DNA from: Latrodectus hesperus
Lineage: Eukaryota > Arthropoda > Arachnida > Araneae > Theridiidae
NCBI GenBank assembly: GCA_037975125.1
Contig: CM075857.1
Coordinates: 45,823,672-45,887,671, forward strand
Length of the DNA stretch: 64,000 nt
Direction: 5' to 3'
The position numbers and the translations under genes were made by a program. The notes beneath the pieces are model-generated. The model worked only from the letters and a program-made list of their open reading frames with translations, did not search any database and was not told where the DNA came from. Below, in pieces: positions 35,340 through 47,054 of the stretch. Each line of letters starts with the position of its first letter. Positions within the stretch are counted from its first letter, which is position 1.

Positions 35340-38300
35340 CCTGTAAAATTATCTAGCGTAGGGCCACTTAAACTGTGAATCCGTCGCTGCATAGTGTGAC
35401 TTGGTTGTTATGGTGTGACCATTCTTTTGAGGACTAACGAAATAGTAGTTTATAAAAATGTTAAAAAGCAAGCTGTTTTATACAAACGATTGTCAAAGCA
35501 CAGCGTAGCAAGTGCTGAGAAGTAGTGAGTATAAAAAAGCGTAATTTTGGCACGAGTTTTGTACAATATTTTATCTTGATCAAAAATTTAAAAAAAATTA
35601 AAAACATGCCGCAAGCGTAAATTTTAACAAAAATATATTCTACACAAAACTACCAAATACACACACAACTGACAAAACACCAATTATTATTTTTTTATAT
35701 CAGTATTATTTTTTATTTTAATTTGTTCCAGAAACCAAAATGTCTGATGCTAAGAGAAAACCCTCTGGGAGTGAATTTAAAAAGCGGAGATTGAACAAGC
35801 AAACACAGCTTCAAAAACAGTCAGATGCGCTGCAGAACTACTTGAAAGAAGGTAGTTTCAATGGTCCCACAACCGACCAACATTTGAACAACGCCCAGCA
35901 CCTGGATACTGACTTTCCGGATATGGATCTCCCTTTGGACGCAACCGTCAGCATTACGGAGCTGGGTAAGTCATCTCAAACGAGTTTGGCGAGTAGTGAT
36001 GCAGTTCCGTGCAGTTCCAAAAATCAAAATTCCCAAGTTGTGCAGACCTCAGAGAAACATTTAGAAAAGGCCACCGTCCAAAGTATCTCTTCTGACCCAG
36101 GATTATGGGCCGAAATCATGCGTGCAGCAGATAGAATTTTTTTGGTTAAACGTGGTCCAGCTGCACCTTTGTATAGTTTTGATTTTCCTTTTGATGATCA
36201 GCATAGAAGAATCCCACTAAAACCTTACAAGAAAAGGCTTAGAAATGGAGAAGAGGTTTTAAGAGAATGTGGATGGTATATTCCGTATTTCAAAACGCTT
36301 TGTATTGTTTTCCATGTCGACTTTTGCTGCAGCATCTAGCTTGAGCGCTCTTGGCAATCGGGGATTTAAAGACTCGAAGCATTTAGGGGACTCTTTAGCA
36401 CATCATGAAAATGCTAAAACTCATATAGATTGTTTGAAATCATGGCTTGAACTGAAGCAAAGATTGAAAATAGTTGAAACAATCGATGCAGTTTCTCAGA
36501 GACTCATTGATTCTGAGATAAATCAGTGGTCTGAAGTTCTTTTACGCATTATATCAGTCATTAAAATGCTAGGCGAGTGCTCTCTAGCTTTTCGAGGAAC
36601 AAGCGATAAACTGTATGAACACAATAATGGAAACTTTTAAAGTTAATTCAGTTATTGGCTGAGTTTGATCAAAAAATGGAGGAACATGTTCGCAGAGTCC
36701 TCAATAACTAAGAAATCAAAGCTACATATCTAGGGAAAACTACAAAATAAAATAATTGAATTATTGCATGACAACATAAAGCACCACATCAATGAGCAAG
36801 TTCAAAAGGCTAAGTATTATTCCGTGATTCTTGACTGTACTCCCGATGCAAGTAAAGTAGAACAGATGACATTTGTCAACTGTTCTTCTAGTAAGATTTG
36901 TCTCCATACAAGAATCAGAGTCTGAAATTCAAGTTAATATCAATGAACATTTCTTGAGTTTTCTACTCATTGAGAGATAAACACCTAAGGAATTGTCGGA
37001 GGTTTTAATAGAAGAGCTAAAGAAAAATGGCTTATAGCAGAAAACATACGCTGTCAAGGGTACGATAACGGTTCCAATATGAGAGGAGAAAATTCGGGAT
37101 TACAAACAAGAAACAGAAATATAAACCCCAGAGCCTTTTATGTTCTATGCAGCAGCCATTCACTAAATTTGGTTGTAAACGATAGGCAAAATTCTCGTTT
37201 GAGGCAGCCAACTTCTTCAATATTGTTCAAAAGTTATGTACATTTTTTCTTCCTCTTCTTTTCGTTGTGCAATATATTACTGAAATATATTAATACTTAC
37301 AACTTAAAACCATTTTGAGTAATACGGATGGAAAAGTCGAGTCAACTCATTAAAAACTTGCGGTTTCAAATTGGTCCAATTCACGATGCTTTGTACAGCA
37401 TATATGAAGATTCAGAAATCGATAATATGATCAGAGACGAGGCTAGCGGATTATTAAATAATTTAAAGCAGTTCAAATTTATATGCTCTGTTGTGATCTG
37501 GTACAAAATTTTGAGTCATATTAACTCCATCAGCAAACTTTTGCAAACTGTAAATTTTGATATGTCACAAGCTATTGATATGCTTAGCAACTGCAAACTC
37601 TTCTTTGAAAACTTCAGATCAGATGAAACTTTTGAAAGCATCATTTTAGAAGCAACCGAGCTTGCTTCAGAGATTGACGTGGAAGCTAATTTCGAAACCA
37701 CCACACCACGTCATCGTGTCAGAAACAAAACAAGAACGTTTTTGTATGAGGGCCCAGATGAACCCGTTCAAGACCTCAAACAAAAATATAAAATAGATTT
37801 TTGTTCACACTATAGATCAAGCAAATAAATGCCTTGGAAACCAGATATAAGTTGCTAAATAGTCACAGTAATTATTTCAGCTTTTTGTATAATATTTTTG
37901 GTCTAAAAGACACGCCCAGAAATGAGCTACTGGCTCATTGCAAAGATTTGGAAGTAGTTTTAACTGATGGAAGATCAAGCGATCTTAACGCCTTGGTACT
38001 AGCCGATGAAATAAGCATTGTTTCGTCATTACTAACAAAAATACTCTGTTGAAGTTATCAAGTTTATCGCTACACTTAAATTCGCAGTAAACCTCAGCAT
38101 AGCATTCAGAATCCTACTTACATTGCCAGTCACTGTGGCTTCAGAGGAAAGAAGCTTTTCAAAACAAAAAATAATAAAAAATTATCTCGGAACGATACAG
38201 ACTCAAAATCGTCTCAATGGATTGGCAATGATAGCTATAGAACACCAAATTGGTGACAAATTAGACTTGAAATGACTGGTTCGTGAGTTTGTCGAAAGAA

Positions 38301-38579
38301 AAGTTAGAAAAAGAGCATTTTAATTACTTTGGTTAGTTAGAATTTATTTATAATATGGGATATTAGTTTAGTTAGCATTATTACATTTTAATTTATGCTG
38401 TTTTGCTTTAAGTGCTAAATTGCTTATCTTGTTACCTAATGCTTGAGTTTTAATAAAATGTTTTTTAATTTTTTTTCAATGTTTTCTTGACTTTCTGATA
38501 TGGTCGCATGAGATTTATTTGGAGGAAAAAAAAAAAAAAAAAACGGGTGGTGGCGCTAAAATGTCTAGGACTGGCCCTG
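35340..38579 (+). mobile_element. Broken hAT element (ZMYM1-like)
   Basis: The element spans 5' non-coding DNA (with agggccacttaaactgtgaatccg at about 35361-35384), the decayed transposase and a 3' end. The right terminus reads ggcgctaaaatgtctagg and actggccctg, whose complement begins CAGGGCCAGTCC, a typical hAT-type terminal repeat. A matching left terminus was not found upstream, so the 5' end is uncertain or lost. A poly-A run (about 38524-38543) interrupts the 3' region. Confidence 0.7.
35740..38323 (+). pseudogene. ZMYM1-like hAT transposase, frameshifted
   Basis: Remnants in order: an N-terminal leader beginning MSDAKRKPSGSEFKKRR and a conserved block (SSDPGLWAEI…RRIPLKPYKKRL) in one frame (35740 to about 36265). 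A frame change follows near the TTF-type zinc finger, then …KHLGDSLAHHENAKTHIDC… and LAFRGTSDKLYEHNNGNF (to 36640). A stop-rich part holds YSVILDCTPDASKVEQMTF (about 36815-36870). GYDNGSNMRGENSG with the Cys/His-containing SSHSLNLVVND (about 37060-37185) and a DUF4371-like helical region (37328-37828) come next. The hAT dimerisation domain (about 38090-38323) has the hallmark ASEERSFSKQKIIKNYL. At least four frame or stop lesions make it non-functional. The dispersed open frames are pieces of this one gene. Confidence 0.85.
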
Positions 38580-38670
38580 CCCAGGACCCTCGGTCATGAA
38601 AACAGTTATGAGCACTGTAGGCCTTGGCGCACATAGGCTGTCGTGCCACAGAGTTAAGTTTAGTTTAGTA
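38580..38670. repeat. GC-richer repeat fragment with AGTTTA tail
   Basis: Directly after the hAT end comes a GC-richer segment (…tgtaggccttggcgcacata… to gtcgtgccacagag) ending in aagtttagtttag. The short repeated tail suggests the 3' end of another non-LTR element into which, or beside which, the hAT copy inserted. No coding is present. Confidence 0.35.
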
Positions 38671-38674
38671 AAAA

Positions 38675-39050
38675 ATGAATCTTGTTAATGAAAAAATGTC
38701 ATCATTCTAAGAGGACTTGTATTGAAAATGAGTCTTAGAAAAATATTTTATTTTATAAGGAAAGAAATCAGGAAGCGTTTCCTTAAGGATTTTATTTCAC
38801 CAAATGTCTCAAAAAATATCAGCTCATTTTTGGTATTTTTTTTTTAATAAGATAAATTTTATGAGACCTACTGAATCAATATATTTCAAATGTTTATATT
38901 TAATTGGCATGTTCAACCAGAGGCAAAAGGAATAAGAAAATTTCTCTTAGACTACATTCAAAAGATTTGATGGAATCGACTACTACAATCTGGATGATTT
39001 TAGTATCATAAATGTGAAATTAAATCATGTTGGGAAAAAGTTTTATATTT
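38675..39050. other. AT-rich DNA, no gene recognised
   Basis: No named feature. Confidence 0.5.
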
Positions 39051-39064
39051 TATGCGATATACCT

Positions 39065-39272
39065 CTTTATTTTGATTATGGCAGAAAAATCCACCCTACT
39101 TGTAAAAGTGCTGTAATCACCCAACTTCATCGAATCACATTCTAGGTTGCATTGGACTTTCTAATAGGGACTTTATATCCAATCTCCTATTATTATAGAT
39201 TTTTTGGAGACCAACAACCTACTGGAGCTGATATGACATGTCAGCTATTTCGAGGATTAGCAATAACAATAC
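39065..39272 (+). pseudogene. LINE 3' fragment (same family as 30.7 kb)
   Basis: One frame encodes KCCNHPTSSNHILGCIGLSN (about 39100-39160), the same knuckle-and-tail pattern as the LINE at 30.7-31.0 kb, with in-frame stops. The 3' end has an agctga/tcagct stem (39226-39246) followed by gaggattagcaataacaata, the family's stem plus GGATTAG plus AAC-like tail. The rest of the ORF is missing. Confidence 0.7.
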
Positions 39273-39274
39273 AT

Positions 39275-40809
39275 TAATAACGGTACCACCATGAGGAAAT
39301 AAACAAAACATTCTCGAGAAATTCCAAATGTTCCGATGTTAAAAAGAAACGTATAATGTTCAAAATGATTTGATCTTCTCTTTGTTAAGCATAACACGTA
39401 GAAAGCTCATTCATCAATTATCTTAAAAAAACAAATTTAGTTTAATACCTTAAGTATTTATTTCCCAAAATAGATGGAAAACAATCTCCAATTTTGGAGG
39501 CTAAACATAACAACAAAAAGTAAAAATTTCCGCAACCTTAGAATAAAATCAAAGAAAGTAAAAGACAAACATCTTTTGTGAAGAGAAATAAAGGATCAAA
39601 TAAGAAAAAAATGGCAAGCAGAGGCCAGACTCTACCCGCTACATGAAATATAAGAAATTAGTAATGAAGTAAATTTTAGTTATTTTTTTAAATAATTTAT
39701 ATGATGTAACTTCACAGCAGCTAAACATGGTTTTGCTGAAAAAATGTTGGAAAAAGTTTTTTAATGAAAACAATCACAAATGTCCACACGAGTTCTAATC
39801 CCATTTAGGCTATCTGTTCAAACAGAGAATCAAAAGTCATAAATTGCCGTTTAAGACAAATATCCTTATAAGTAAAGGGGGAAGAATCATTACATATTAA
39901 AAAAAAACCATTTAATGTTAATTAAACCACCATTTAATGTGAATATTTTTTCACATTTGATTGGCAGTTTTAACACTTGCTTATATTGATGTTTAATAGT
40001 ATCCATATAAATATTTATTATTCACAAATTATTTTAAATGTGATGTTCTTTTATAAAGATTATTATATTACGAAATCAATTTTATTTGAAAATATATAGT
40101 ATAGCTTATGTTAAAATAAATATTCTATAAGTTAATAAAAAAATTATTAAAAAAAGATGCTTTCATTATTTTCAAACTTCTGTTATTATATTTTCTTAAA
40201 TTTTATTAAAAAAATAAGGGTTATCTTTTTATATACATTGGAGGACATGTCTTTAATTAATTTACATTAAACAAATACAATACTAGAATCACTTTTGGTA
40301 TATGGTTGATTTAACATGTTTCAACAAGAAAACGTAAAACAAAATTTGCATTTCAACAAGAAATGTAATACATAATATGTGATTTATGGTTTCAATTTTT
40401 ATTGATTTTCTTTTTGTTCAATAAAAATTAACATACAATGATGTGAATAACCGAGTTATTTTGTCATAAAATTAAAAAAATATTTTTAAGCAAACATTTT
40501 TTTTAGAATTATTATAAATATCACTGATGTTATATAAAATCCTTACATAATATTTGCGATGAATATTTATAAGATTTTATCACTTTAAGAATCTGAAAAG
40601 ATTTTTGCATAAATTTGCTGTGCAGAAAAACGGCGTTAAAATTTGTTATTTCATTGTTCAAAAATAAAATGACATATAGCATGAATTACTTCTGATAATG
40701 TTTTCATATTCTATTTTCAAAGAATGAATTTCGAACAACGTGCATAATTTGAATAATCGTGGGTTGATTTTTGTCTTCATCGTTTAAGTGAAATTGTTTG
40801 GTTGAAAGT

Positions 40810-40810
<1 letters not shown>
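39275..40810. other. AT-rich DNA, no gene recognised
   Basis: Two neighbouring copies of accatttaatgt-like words at about 39908-39941 are the only local repeat. No gene seen. Confidence 0.5.

Positions 40811-40812
<2 letters not shown>

Positions 40813-40892
<80 letters not shown>
40813..40892. repeat. (TA)n microsatellite
   Basis: About 80 bases of uninterrupted TA dinucleotides. Confidence 0.98.
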
Positions 40893-40896
<4 letters not shown>

Positions 40897-41109
40897 GAAT
40901 CCTTAATGTTCGCCATTTGCTGTTAATTAGAAACATATAACGGATTATGGCTTTTATTTAACCCTAATGAGTAAACAAATATGTATCAAATATGATCTAG
41001 TAGATCCAAGTTGATAACAGTATTTGGGGGAAGGCAGGATGATATAGGATAGGATCCCAAAACTAAGTAAATCTTTGATTTAATTCGAGACTTACTCGTA
41101 TTTCTTTAT

Positions 41110-41402
41110 CGAACCAGGACTATCTCCAGACCTAGAACCCAGCATTTCTGTTGAATGACTATAAATACAAACGGAACCAGATCTTATAAATCATGTAGGA
41201 ACTGCCCTGAGAAGGAGCTCACCCCGGAACATATCTTGAACTGCCCAGCCATCATAAGAAGTTTACAGGCTATTGACGAATTTCGCTTTCAGGGAAATCT
41301 TTATGATAATAAAATTGTACACGCGTTGCCAAGGCCATGATTTCGGCACTTGGAGTAATTTCACTTGACTTCAAATGGACACGACACCAACCAACCAACG
41401 AA
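41110..41402 (+). pseudogene. Second LINE type, 3' fragment
   Basis: The frame 41155-41340 encodes a knuckle CRNCPEKELTPEHILNC, followed by PAIIRSLQ and a tail to a stop at 41338-41340. It is a LINE ORF2 C-terminus but differs in sequence and in tail from the family at 30.7, 39.1 and 44.5 kb. The tail here is ggacacgacaccaaccaacc without the GATTAG core. Upstream sequence (41100-41155) keeps some coding-like composition but is broken. Confidence 0.65.
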
Positions 41403-42235
41403 AGAATAAATTTACATTTCCTTAATAATTGTAAATTTTCTAATTTTTTATTCCAGAAATCATAAACTTATATTTAAAATGAATCGATTCCTTTCATTTA
41501 TTAAGATTTATAATTTTAAAATATTCACACGTATATTATAATTCATATAAAACATTAAGATAAATATTAACGATGTTTAAGAGGACTTCTTTCATATGAC
41601 CGAGAGTTTGATTACTATTTGAAGTTGATAGTCAATTTTTATTATCTTTATCAAACCTGGAAGATTAATTCACCGAAATATTTTTGTTTATTCTTTGTTG
41701 AGCTATTAAAATTTTCTGAAAATAATACCATATCCAATTTTATGATAGTTAAAATAGAATTATTGTACTCTAGGACTATAAATAGAATTCGTTTATTGTG
41801 CGAAATTAAATATTTATTATGATTACGATCGCCATATAAGAAGTATAAAAATATCTGAAGCACTCACATGCTCTATGAAGAAACAGCTTAGAAACAGTAG
41901 TACAAGCAACGATCAGTTTTTTAGAATTTTGAAAAAAAATATTATAATAATAGTTGTGTGTGATACTATAGAAAAAATAATAAATTTTTATTAAAATAAT
42001 GCTTAAATAAATATAGACATTTGTGTAAACGTCTGACTGTAATAACAGAAATATCTTATTTAATTTTACAAAATAAATAAATTTTCAGATCATTATAATT
42101 TTCAGTTTATTTCTTTATTTGAGTTATTAATAATATTTTCTTAATTCTAAGCACATTTTCCAATAAACTGAAAATAGTAGAATTTGCATTAAAAATTATT
42201 AATTTATAATGCTTCTTAAGTGATAATATATTTGT
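41403..42235. other. AT-rich DNA, no gene recognised
   Basis: Overlapping frames on both strands at 41619-41863 are isoleucine/asparagine-rich translations of AT-rich DNA and are not called as genes. Confidence 0.5.
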
Positions 42236-42239
42236 GTGT

Positions 42240-42710
42240 GTTTTTGACTGTGACAAACACTACTACGAGAGATGACTTCTCACCAGACGTCATGGACCAC
42301 ACAAGGAAGATACAAAAGTGAACTAGACCAAGAACTGACTGTCATATCCTTAAATATTCTCACGTCCAAGCAGTCGATTGCAGACGCCATGCTTATTTGC
42401 AGCGAAGCGGTTTCTTAATTTCACCCGTGAAGCACGAAGTATCGTGAATTTCCACAGAACTGAGCGTTTTTCTATGAAGCAAGGCAAGTTAGTATATTGG
42501 AAACGTGATAAGTTCATTTTCAACGTCTTATTATCCAGCCGCTTGTGCACAGTCACCCACGCGTCTCTGTCCCTGATGATGAGTAATTTCGACGAGATTA
42601 TTGTCTGTGGCAAACGCTTCAACATCACGACGCAAGAGCTATTTTTTGCAGAAGTAGATTTCGTCATGAAATCTTGACACAAACAGGAAGAAATTTCACG
42701 GAAAAAAGAT
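42240..42710. other. GC-richer block open on both strands, unidentified
   Basis: About 470 bases stand out from the AT-rich flanks. Within them, 42378-42677 (+, 99 codons) and 42350-42682 (-, 110 codons) are both open, with ordinary amino-acid composition and many charged residues. I recognise neither. No splice sites, start context or terminal repeats decide between a real small gene, an exon and a transposon remnant. Compositional contrast is the main reason to list it. Confidence 0.35.
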
Positions 42711-43059
42711 AACTGAATAGTTCATCTTTAAAATTAAAACAAAGAGGGTAATTTTGGTGGCATCACTTTCTTATTTTCTCTTAAATCACATTATTGCTAT
42801 GCAGTCAGCTATCAGCACTTATTTAAATTACCCATCAAAGAGTATACCCGGAGACATTTAAAAAACGATTAAAAAATGTATAATAGCAATTAAAACCTCC
42901 AATAATTTAAATTAAGATTGCTTTAAACAAAGTAAAAGATTTCCTCATCTCTCTTTTTGAAATTTTTTCTAACTAAAGAAATTAAATTTTAAAAGTTCTG
43001 TAATCAGAGTAGTTTGAAATTTTATAAGTTATACAGTATGCACAAGAAAGCCCTTTGCC

Positions 43060-43965
43060 ACTTTTTTCAATTCAGAAAGGCTGCTGTTATATTCATAAAC
43101 CCCCCAATGTTGTTACCTTCCCAATCACTCCCATTGGCAAGCGATGATTTACTTTTCTGACTTTACGGGAAGTGGCGTGAAGCTCTATTGAACCACTTGT
43201 TCTAATGAAAAGGACAAAAGTTCAAACGCTGAAGGTTGCATACTTGTACCGATTGTCCTTACAAATAGAGTACTCAATAGGTTTAGTTCGAAGGGAATGT
43301 CATGTGATATCATACATGACTCAACATTGTCATAAGTCTCATAGAAGGTTACTTCTAGGTAGATATAGTGCTACGGACGAAGCACGATTTTTACGGAATA
43401 GCATGTGGAATAAGCAAAGTACCTATTGGGAGCTGGTGATTCCTAGATGTTTTACTGGCGTTTAACATTAAATGAGGTTTGATATTAACATTTGGTGTAC
43501 GATTTGCAATGACAAGCTGATCCGATCGATACTATAAGAAGACATGTTAATGGGTGCACAATATTTACAATGCTACAGAAAGTAATATCCGATTTTATGG
43601 AGAACTTGTTGTTACTCAATCTTAGGAATCAATAATTTCAATATGGTGACGCGCCAACCCACAAAAGATCTGCAGTGAAGTAACACATCATCGAGGAACT
43701 CAAGATCTAAATATTTGGGTACGGTAGTATTAAAGACTGGCCTCCACGTTTGCCTGATCTGACTCCACTGGAATTTTTTCTGTGGAGATACCTAAAACAA
43801 GGCGTATCTGACTCCTCCAATAAAATTGCAGGACCTTGAAAGTCGCACTACAGACGCTTGTACCAAAATGAAACGCTCTAAGTTCTAACGTGTGCAAAGT
43901 GACATTCAAACGACGATCCAAGAGTGCATTGCAACTGACGTTGAGAAGTTTGAACATTAATAAAA
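43060..43965 (+). pseudogene. Decayed mariner-like transposase
   Basis: Pieces of a Tc1/mariner-superfamily transposase lie in order in different frames: RYSATDEARFLRNSMWNKQS (about 43352-43412), a NIWC-type segment (about 43485), QYGDAPTHKRSAVKQHIIEE (about 43640-43700), then the catalytic-domain motif WPPRLPDLTPLEFFLW (43738-43785) and a C-terminal helix ending CIATDVEKFEH with stop at 43958-43960. The WPPRSPDLTPxDFFLWG block is a hallmark of these enzymes. Many frameshifts and stops make it dead. Terminal inverted repeats are not visible. Confidence 0.8.
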
Positions 43966-43969
43966 GGGT

Positions 43970-44330
43970 TTGTTGTCATAACTATTTTTTTCTTTTTCAG
44001 CTCGTTTTCTATTGTCACAGTGTAGGAAATCACGAAAAAACAAAAAACGAATGTTTTAATTATTCTATTCTTTGCATTAATACCCACAAAGTGTCTTTTT
44101 CTACTAAATCAATGATGTCTAGCATATTTGAAAGGTGAATGCCTAGTAAAAGAATATGGATTTTTCTGCCATTAATTTGTATCGAAAATAAAAGTAATAT
44201 CAACTTCGATTTGTTCGTTGTAGAAAATATAATATCGCATTCACTCAGCATATTTACATATTCATTTTTTACCCCCACTGGTTCATCACTTACATACCAG
44301 GAACTTTACTCTAATGAAGAATCTAGACTA
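43970..44330. other. AT-rich DNA, no gene recognised
   Basis: Overlapping short frames on both strands, none with a domain signature. Confidence 0.45.
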
Positions 44331-44334
44331 CATT

Positions 44335-44668
44335 CAATCTGGCAAATTCCACCCACGCACCAAAAGTACTCGAAACATCTGCTGGAAATCTTCTGGAAAT
44401 AAAATATGAGCGACAAATCTCAGACTGCTCTGCCCAGATTCTCAAGTGGACATCTAAAATGTTTATCGTTTGAACGTGGTACAAAAAATATCCCTCGTGT
44501 AAAAAATGCTGTTGCCATCCAGCCTCCTAGAAACATATTTTGGATTACGTCGGACTTTCCCGGAAGGATTTATCCTCAGATCTTCTGACTTTCTGATTGT
44601 CAACAATTTATTGGAGTTGATCTGACTTATGTCAGATCTTTAAAGAGGATAAGCCACAGCACAACAAC
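44335..44668 (+). pseudogene. LINE 3' fragment (same family as 30.7 kb)
   Basis: One frame gives LPRFSSGHLKCLSFERGTK (about 44427-44483); after a frame change another gives KYPSCKKCCCHPAS, then KHILDYVGLSRKDLSSDLL. Together they are the zinc-knuckle C-terminus of the same LINE family as at 30.7 and 39.1 kb. The 3' end has a perfect 8-bp stem (gatctgac/gtcagatc, 44619-44638) followed by gaggataagccacagcacaa and caac, matching the family tail. Several frameshifts; dead. Confidence 0.75.
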
Positions 44669-44669
44669 A

Positions 44670-45235
44670 TATTCATTTTAAAATAAGCACCGTTTTTCTG
44701 CTATTTGAACTTTAAAAAGTAATTTGAATATTTACCATTAACATATTGTAAAGTTGTAGGCATTTATTTAGAGAATCTTCCGATAAAATAGATAGAATTA
44801 AACAAAATTGAATTAAGTTAAAAAAAATCCTTACGCATAATGGAATTAACCAAAAAAAAAGGTAGATGCGACAAAAAGATAAAATATTCAAATAATTCAC
44901 CATTTGTAGGAAATAATTTAAAGCTCTTTGTGATGTCACACCGAGTTCAAGTTCTTTTTTTACTGCGATTCTATAATGATGTATATTATATCCTGCAGGG
45001 TGCTATGATTCATACCGGCCAAGACAGCCAACATTTTCTCATAAAAAACGAGTAAATAAGGCGGGACAATTCACAAGACACTTACGAATACCCTCCTCTC
45101 TTATTTATCAAAACTCAACCTCCGAATAGGTGCGGCATATGATCGTCTGCTTGTCGAATTCCAAATTGAACTTAAAGATCTGGCATCTGCACCCTTGCAG
45201 CATTTATTTCTGACGTTAAGAGGAAAAGGAATCGA
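44670..45235. other. Mixed-composition DNA, no gene recognised
   Basis: AT-rich to about 44990, then a less AT-rich patch without domain signature. The 75-codon minus-strand and 71-codon plus-strand frames at 44712-45055 are not supported as genes. Confidence 0.4.
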
Positions 45236-45239
45236 AATT

Positions 45240-45450
45240 TTATTAGGGCCCGCGGCTGGACAATTTTGAAATTAATGTTTTGAAAGCGTCGATATATGTT
45301 GGTGGAAAAGGGGGGGAAGAAATACTTCACTTTCATAATTCTGCTGGTGCGTGAAAAAGCACGTCTCAGGTGCGACCTGGGATTTGATCACATGAGCGAA
45401 CTTTAACCCTTTGATCTTGGCCCATTTTCTGCCGTATGCCTCTTCAACCT
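45240..45450 (-). mobile_element. Possible tRNA-derived SINE, minus strand
   Basis: On the minus strand tgggccaagatcaaagg resembles a stretched A-box, and gatcaaatcccagg, about 40 bases on, resembles a B-box. A body with cgcacctgagacgtgc and a C-rich patch follows. It is more GC-rich than the surroundings. Just to the right lies GAG|GTGAGT (45460-45468), a good splice-donor word on the plus strand, but no reading frame supports an exon. Confidence 0.35.
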
Positions 45451-45469
45451 CTGCTTTGGGAGGTGAGTG

Positions 45470-47050
45470 AACTGCTCCACCTTTTCAAAAAGTACTCAAG
45501 TTGTTTACTTTTTCGATGCTGATAAGATTTTTTTTTACTACCGATAAGATCTTTGATACCCCTCCTTCCAGGGAAAATAATCCTTTTTTTTAAACGTGTT
45601 TCAGTTGTTAATTCCGGCTGTTATAAGAAAAATAGGGTATTTCTATTAGATACTTTATGAAACATTTTATCTATTTTAAGATTCTTATATTTCATAGTTT
45701 AAAAAATTTCATTGATGAAGAATTATTGTTTTCGACTTTCAAAAGTGATTAGGATCTCAAATTTCTTTTTAAAATATGTTATCGTTTTATCATAAACGTT
45801 AGATTATTATAGTTGAAATCATAAATTTTTTAAAAGTAAGATAAAAAGAAGAATAATGAATGAATTACACATGACAAAATAAATAATACAAAATAAGTCT
45901 ATCATTAATGAATAAAATTTGAACTATATTATTATATAAAATAATGTAAGTGCAAGAAGTACAATTTAATTAGGGAAATAAAAGTAAATAAATAAAGGTA
46001 TACGTAAAATAAAAAGTTTATAATACTTAAGTAATATTTTAGAAATTCTAAATTATTTTAGAAATAATTTAGATAATAGATAATTTAAAGTAATATTTTA
46101 GAAATTCTAAATTATTATTATTATTTTAAAATTCTTTTCAATGACATCAGCTATTGATTTATTTTTAATAACCAAGAGCTAAATTTAGAAAAGGATATTT
46201 TTTGTTAAAAAAAATTCGACAAGGATTTGTTTTGTAGTTATTTTCTTTTGCTTTAAGTAAATTACTCAAAATTATCAAAAATTAAATTTATACAAAATTT
46301 ATTCAAAATTATCAAAAATTAAAAAAATGCTTTGATAATTTTGATTAAATTTCCTTTAATAGTTTGAAAAAAAATTCATCACATATAACAAGTTCAAGTA
46401 AATAAAATGAAAATAAAACGTAATAAATCAGGTAATATCATTTGGAAAATAAATAGATAATAAAATATATCAAATTCTATTTGCTTCCAAAACTAAAATA
46501 ACAAACAGAAAAATTCGAATGTAAATTTTCTCTTATTTGCTTGGGCTATTCCAAAATATGAAGATTTTGGAGGACCAATACGAACTCTTGAAACATGTGA
46601 TTAGGGAATTAAGATATGTTTATATGAATATTTAATGCTCCTATTAATATTATGGTAAAAAAGATGAGTGATGTTTTATGACTGATTAATCAGAATCAAA
46701 ATTTACATTATATTAAATGCGAAATTTAATATGTAAAATTACAGTCTATATTCAAAATTGTTCATATAATAAAAAGTTTGTTTTATACAAAGCCTAAAAG
46801 GCTTAAGAATAAGAATAGAAGTCAGAAAAGAAGAGAAATGTTCTTTTATGTGCTTTTTTATAAATTCTATTGCAATATTCTTAATGTTCAAAAAGATAAA
46901 AATTGTATAAAGTATTAATGATTTTTGAGTTTCCTTGAGTTTTAATAACTGATTTAACTATAGACGTAGATATTTTGATCAGTTTGGATTCTAATCCAGC
47001 CAAAGCTCTCCATGTTGAAAGGGTACATCTACTTTAATTAATACTTATTC
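45470..47050. other. AT-rich DNA with short internal repeats
   Basis: The phrase taatattttagaaattctaa occurs at about 46031-46050 and again at 46092-46111. Repeated aaattatcaaaaattaaa words occur at 46268-46323. No gene seen. Confidence 0.5.
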
Positions 47051-47054
47051 AATA

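Noticed and set aside
37516..37704. Minus-strand 62-codon frame
   Set aside because: Antisense shadow of the hAT transposase remnant.
43730..43957. Minus-strand 75-codon frame
   Set aside because: Antisense to the mariner-like transposase remnant, whose plus-strand motif is unmistakable.
45460..45468. Strong splice donor GAG|GTGAGT
   Set aside because: No upstream open frame supports an exon, and the adjacent sequence looks like a SINE remnant.
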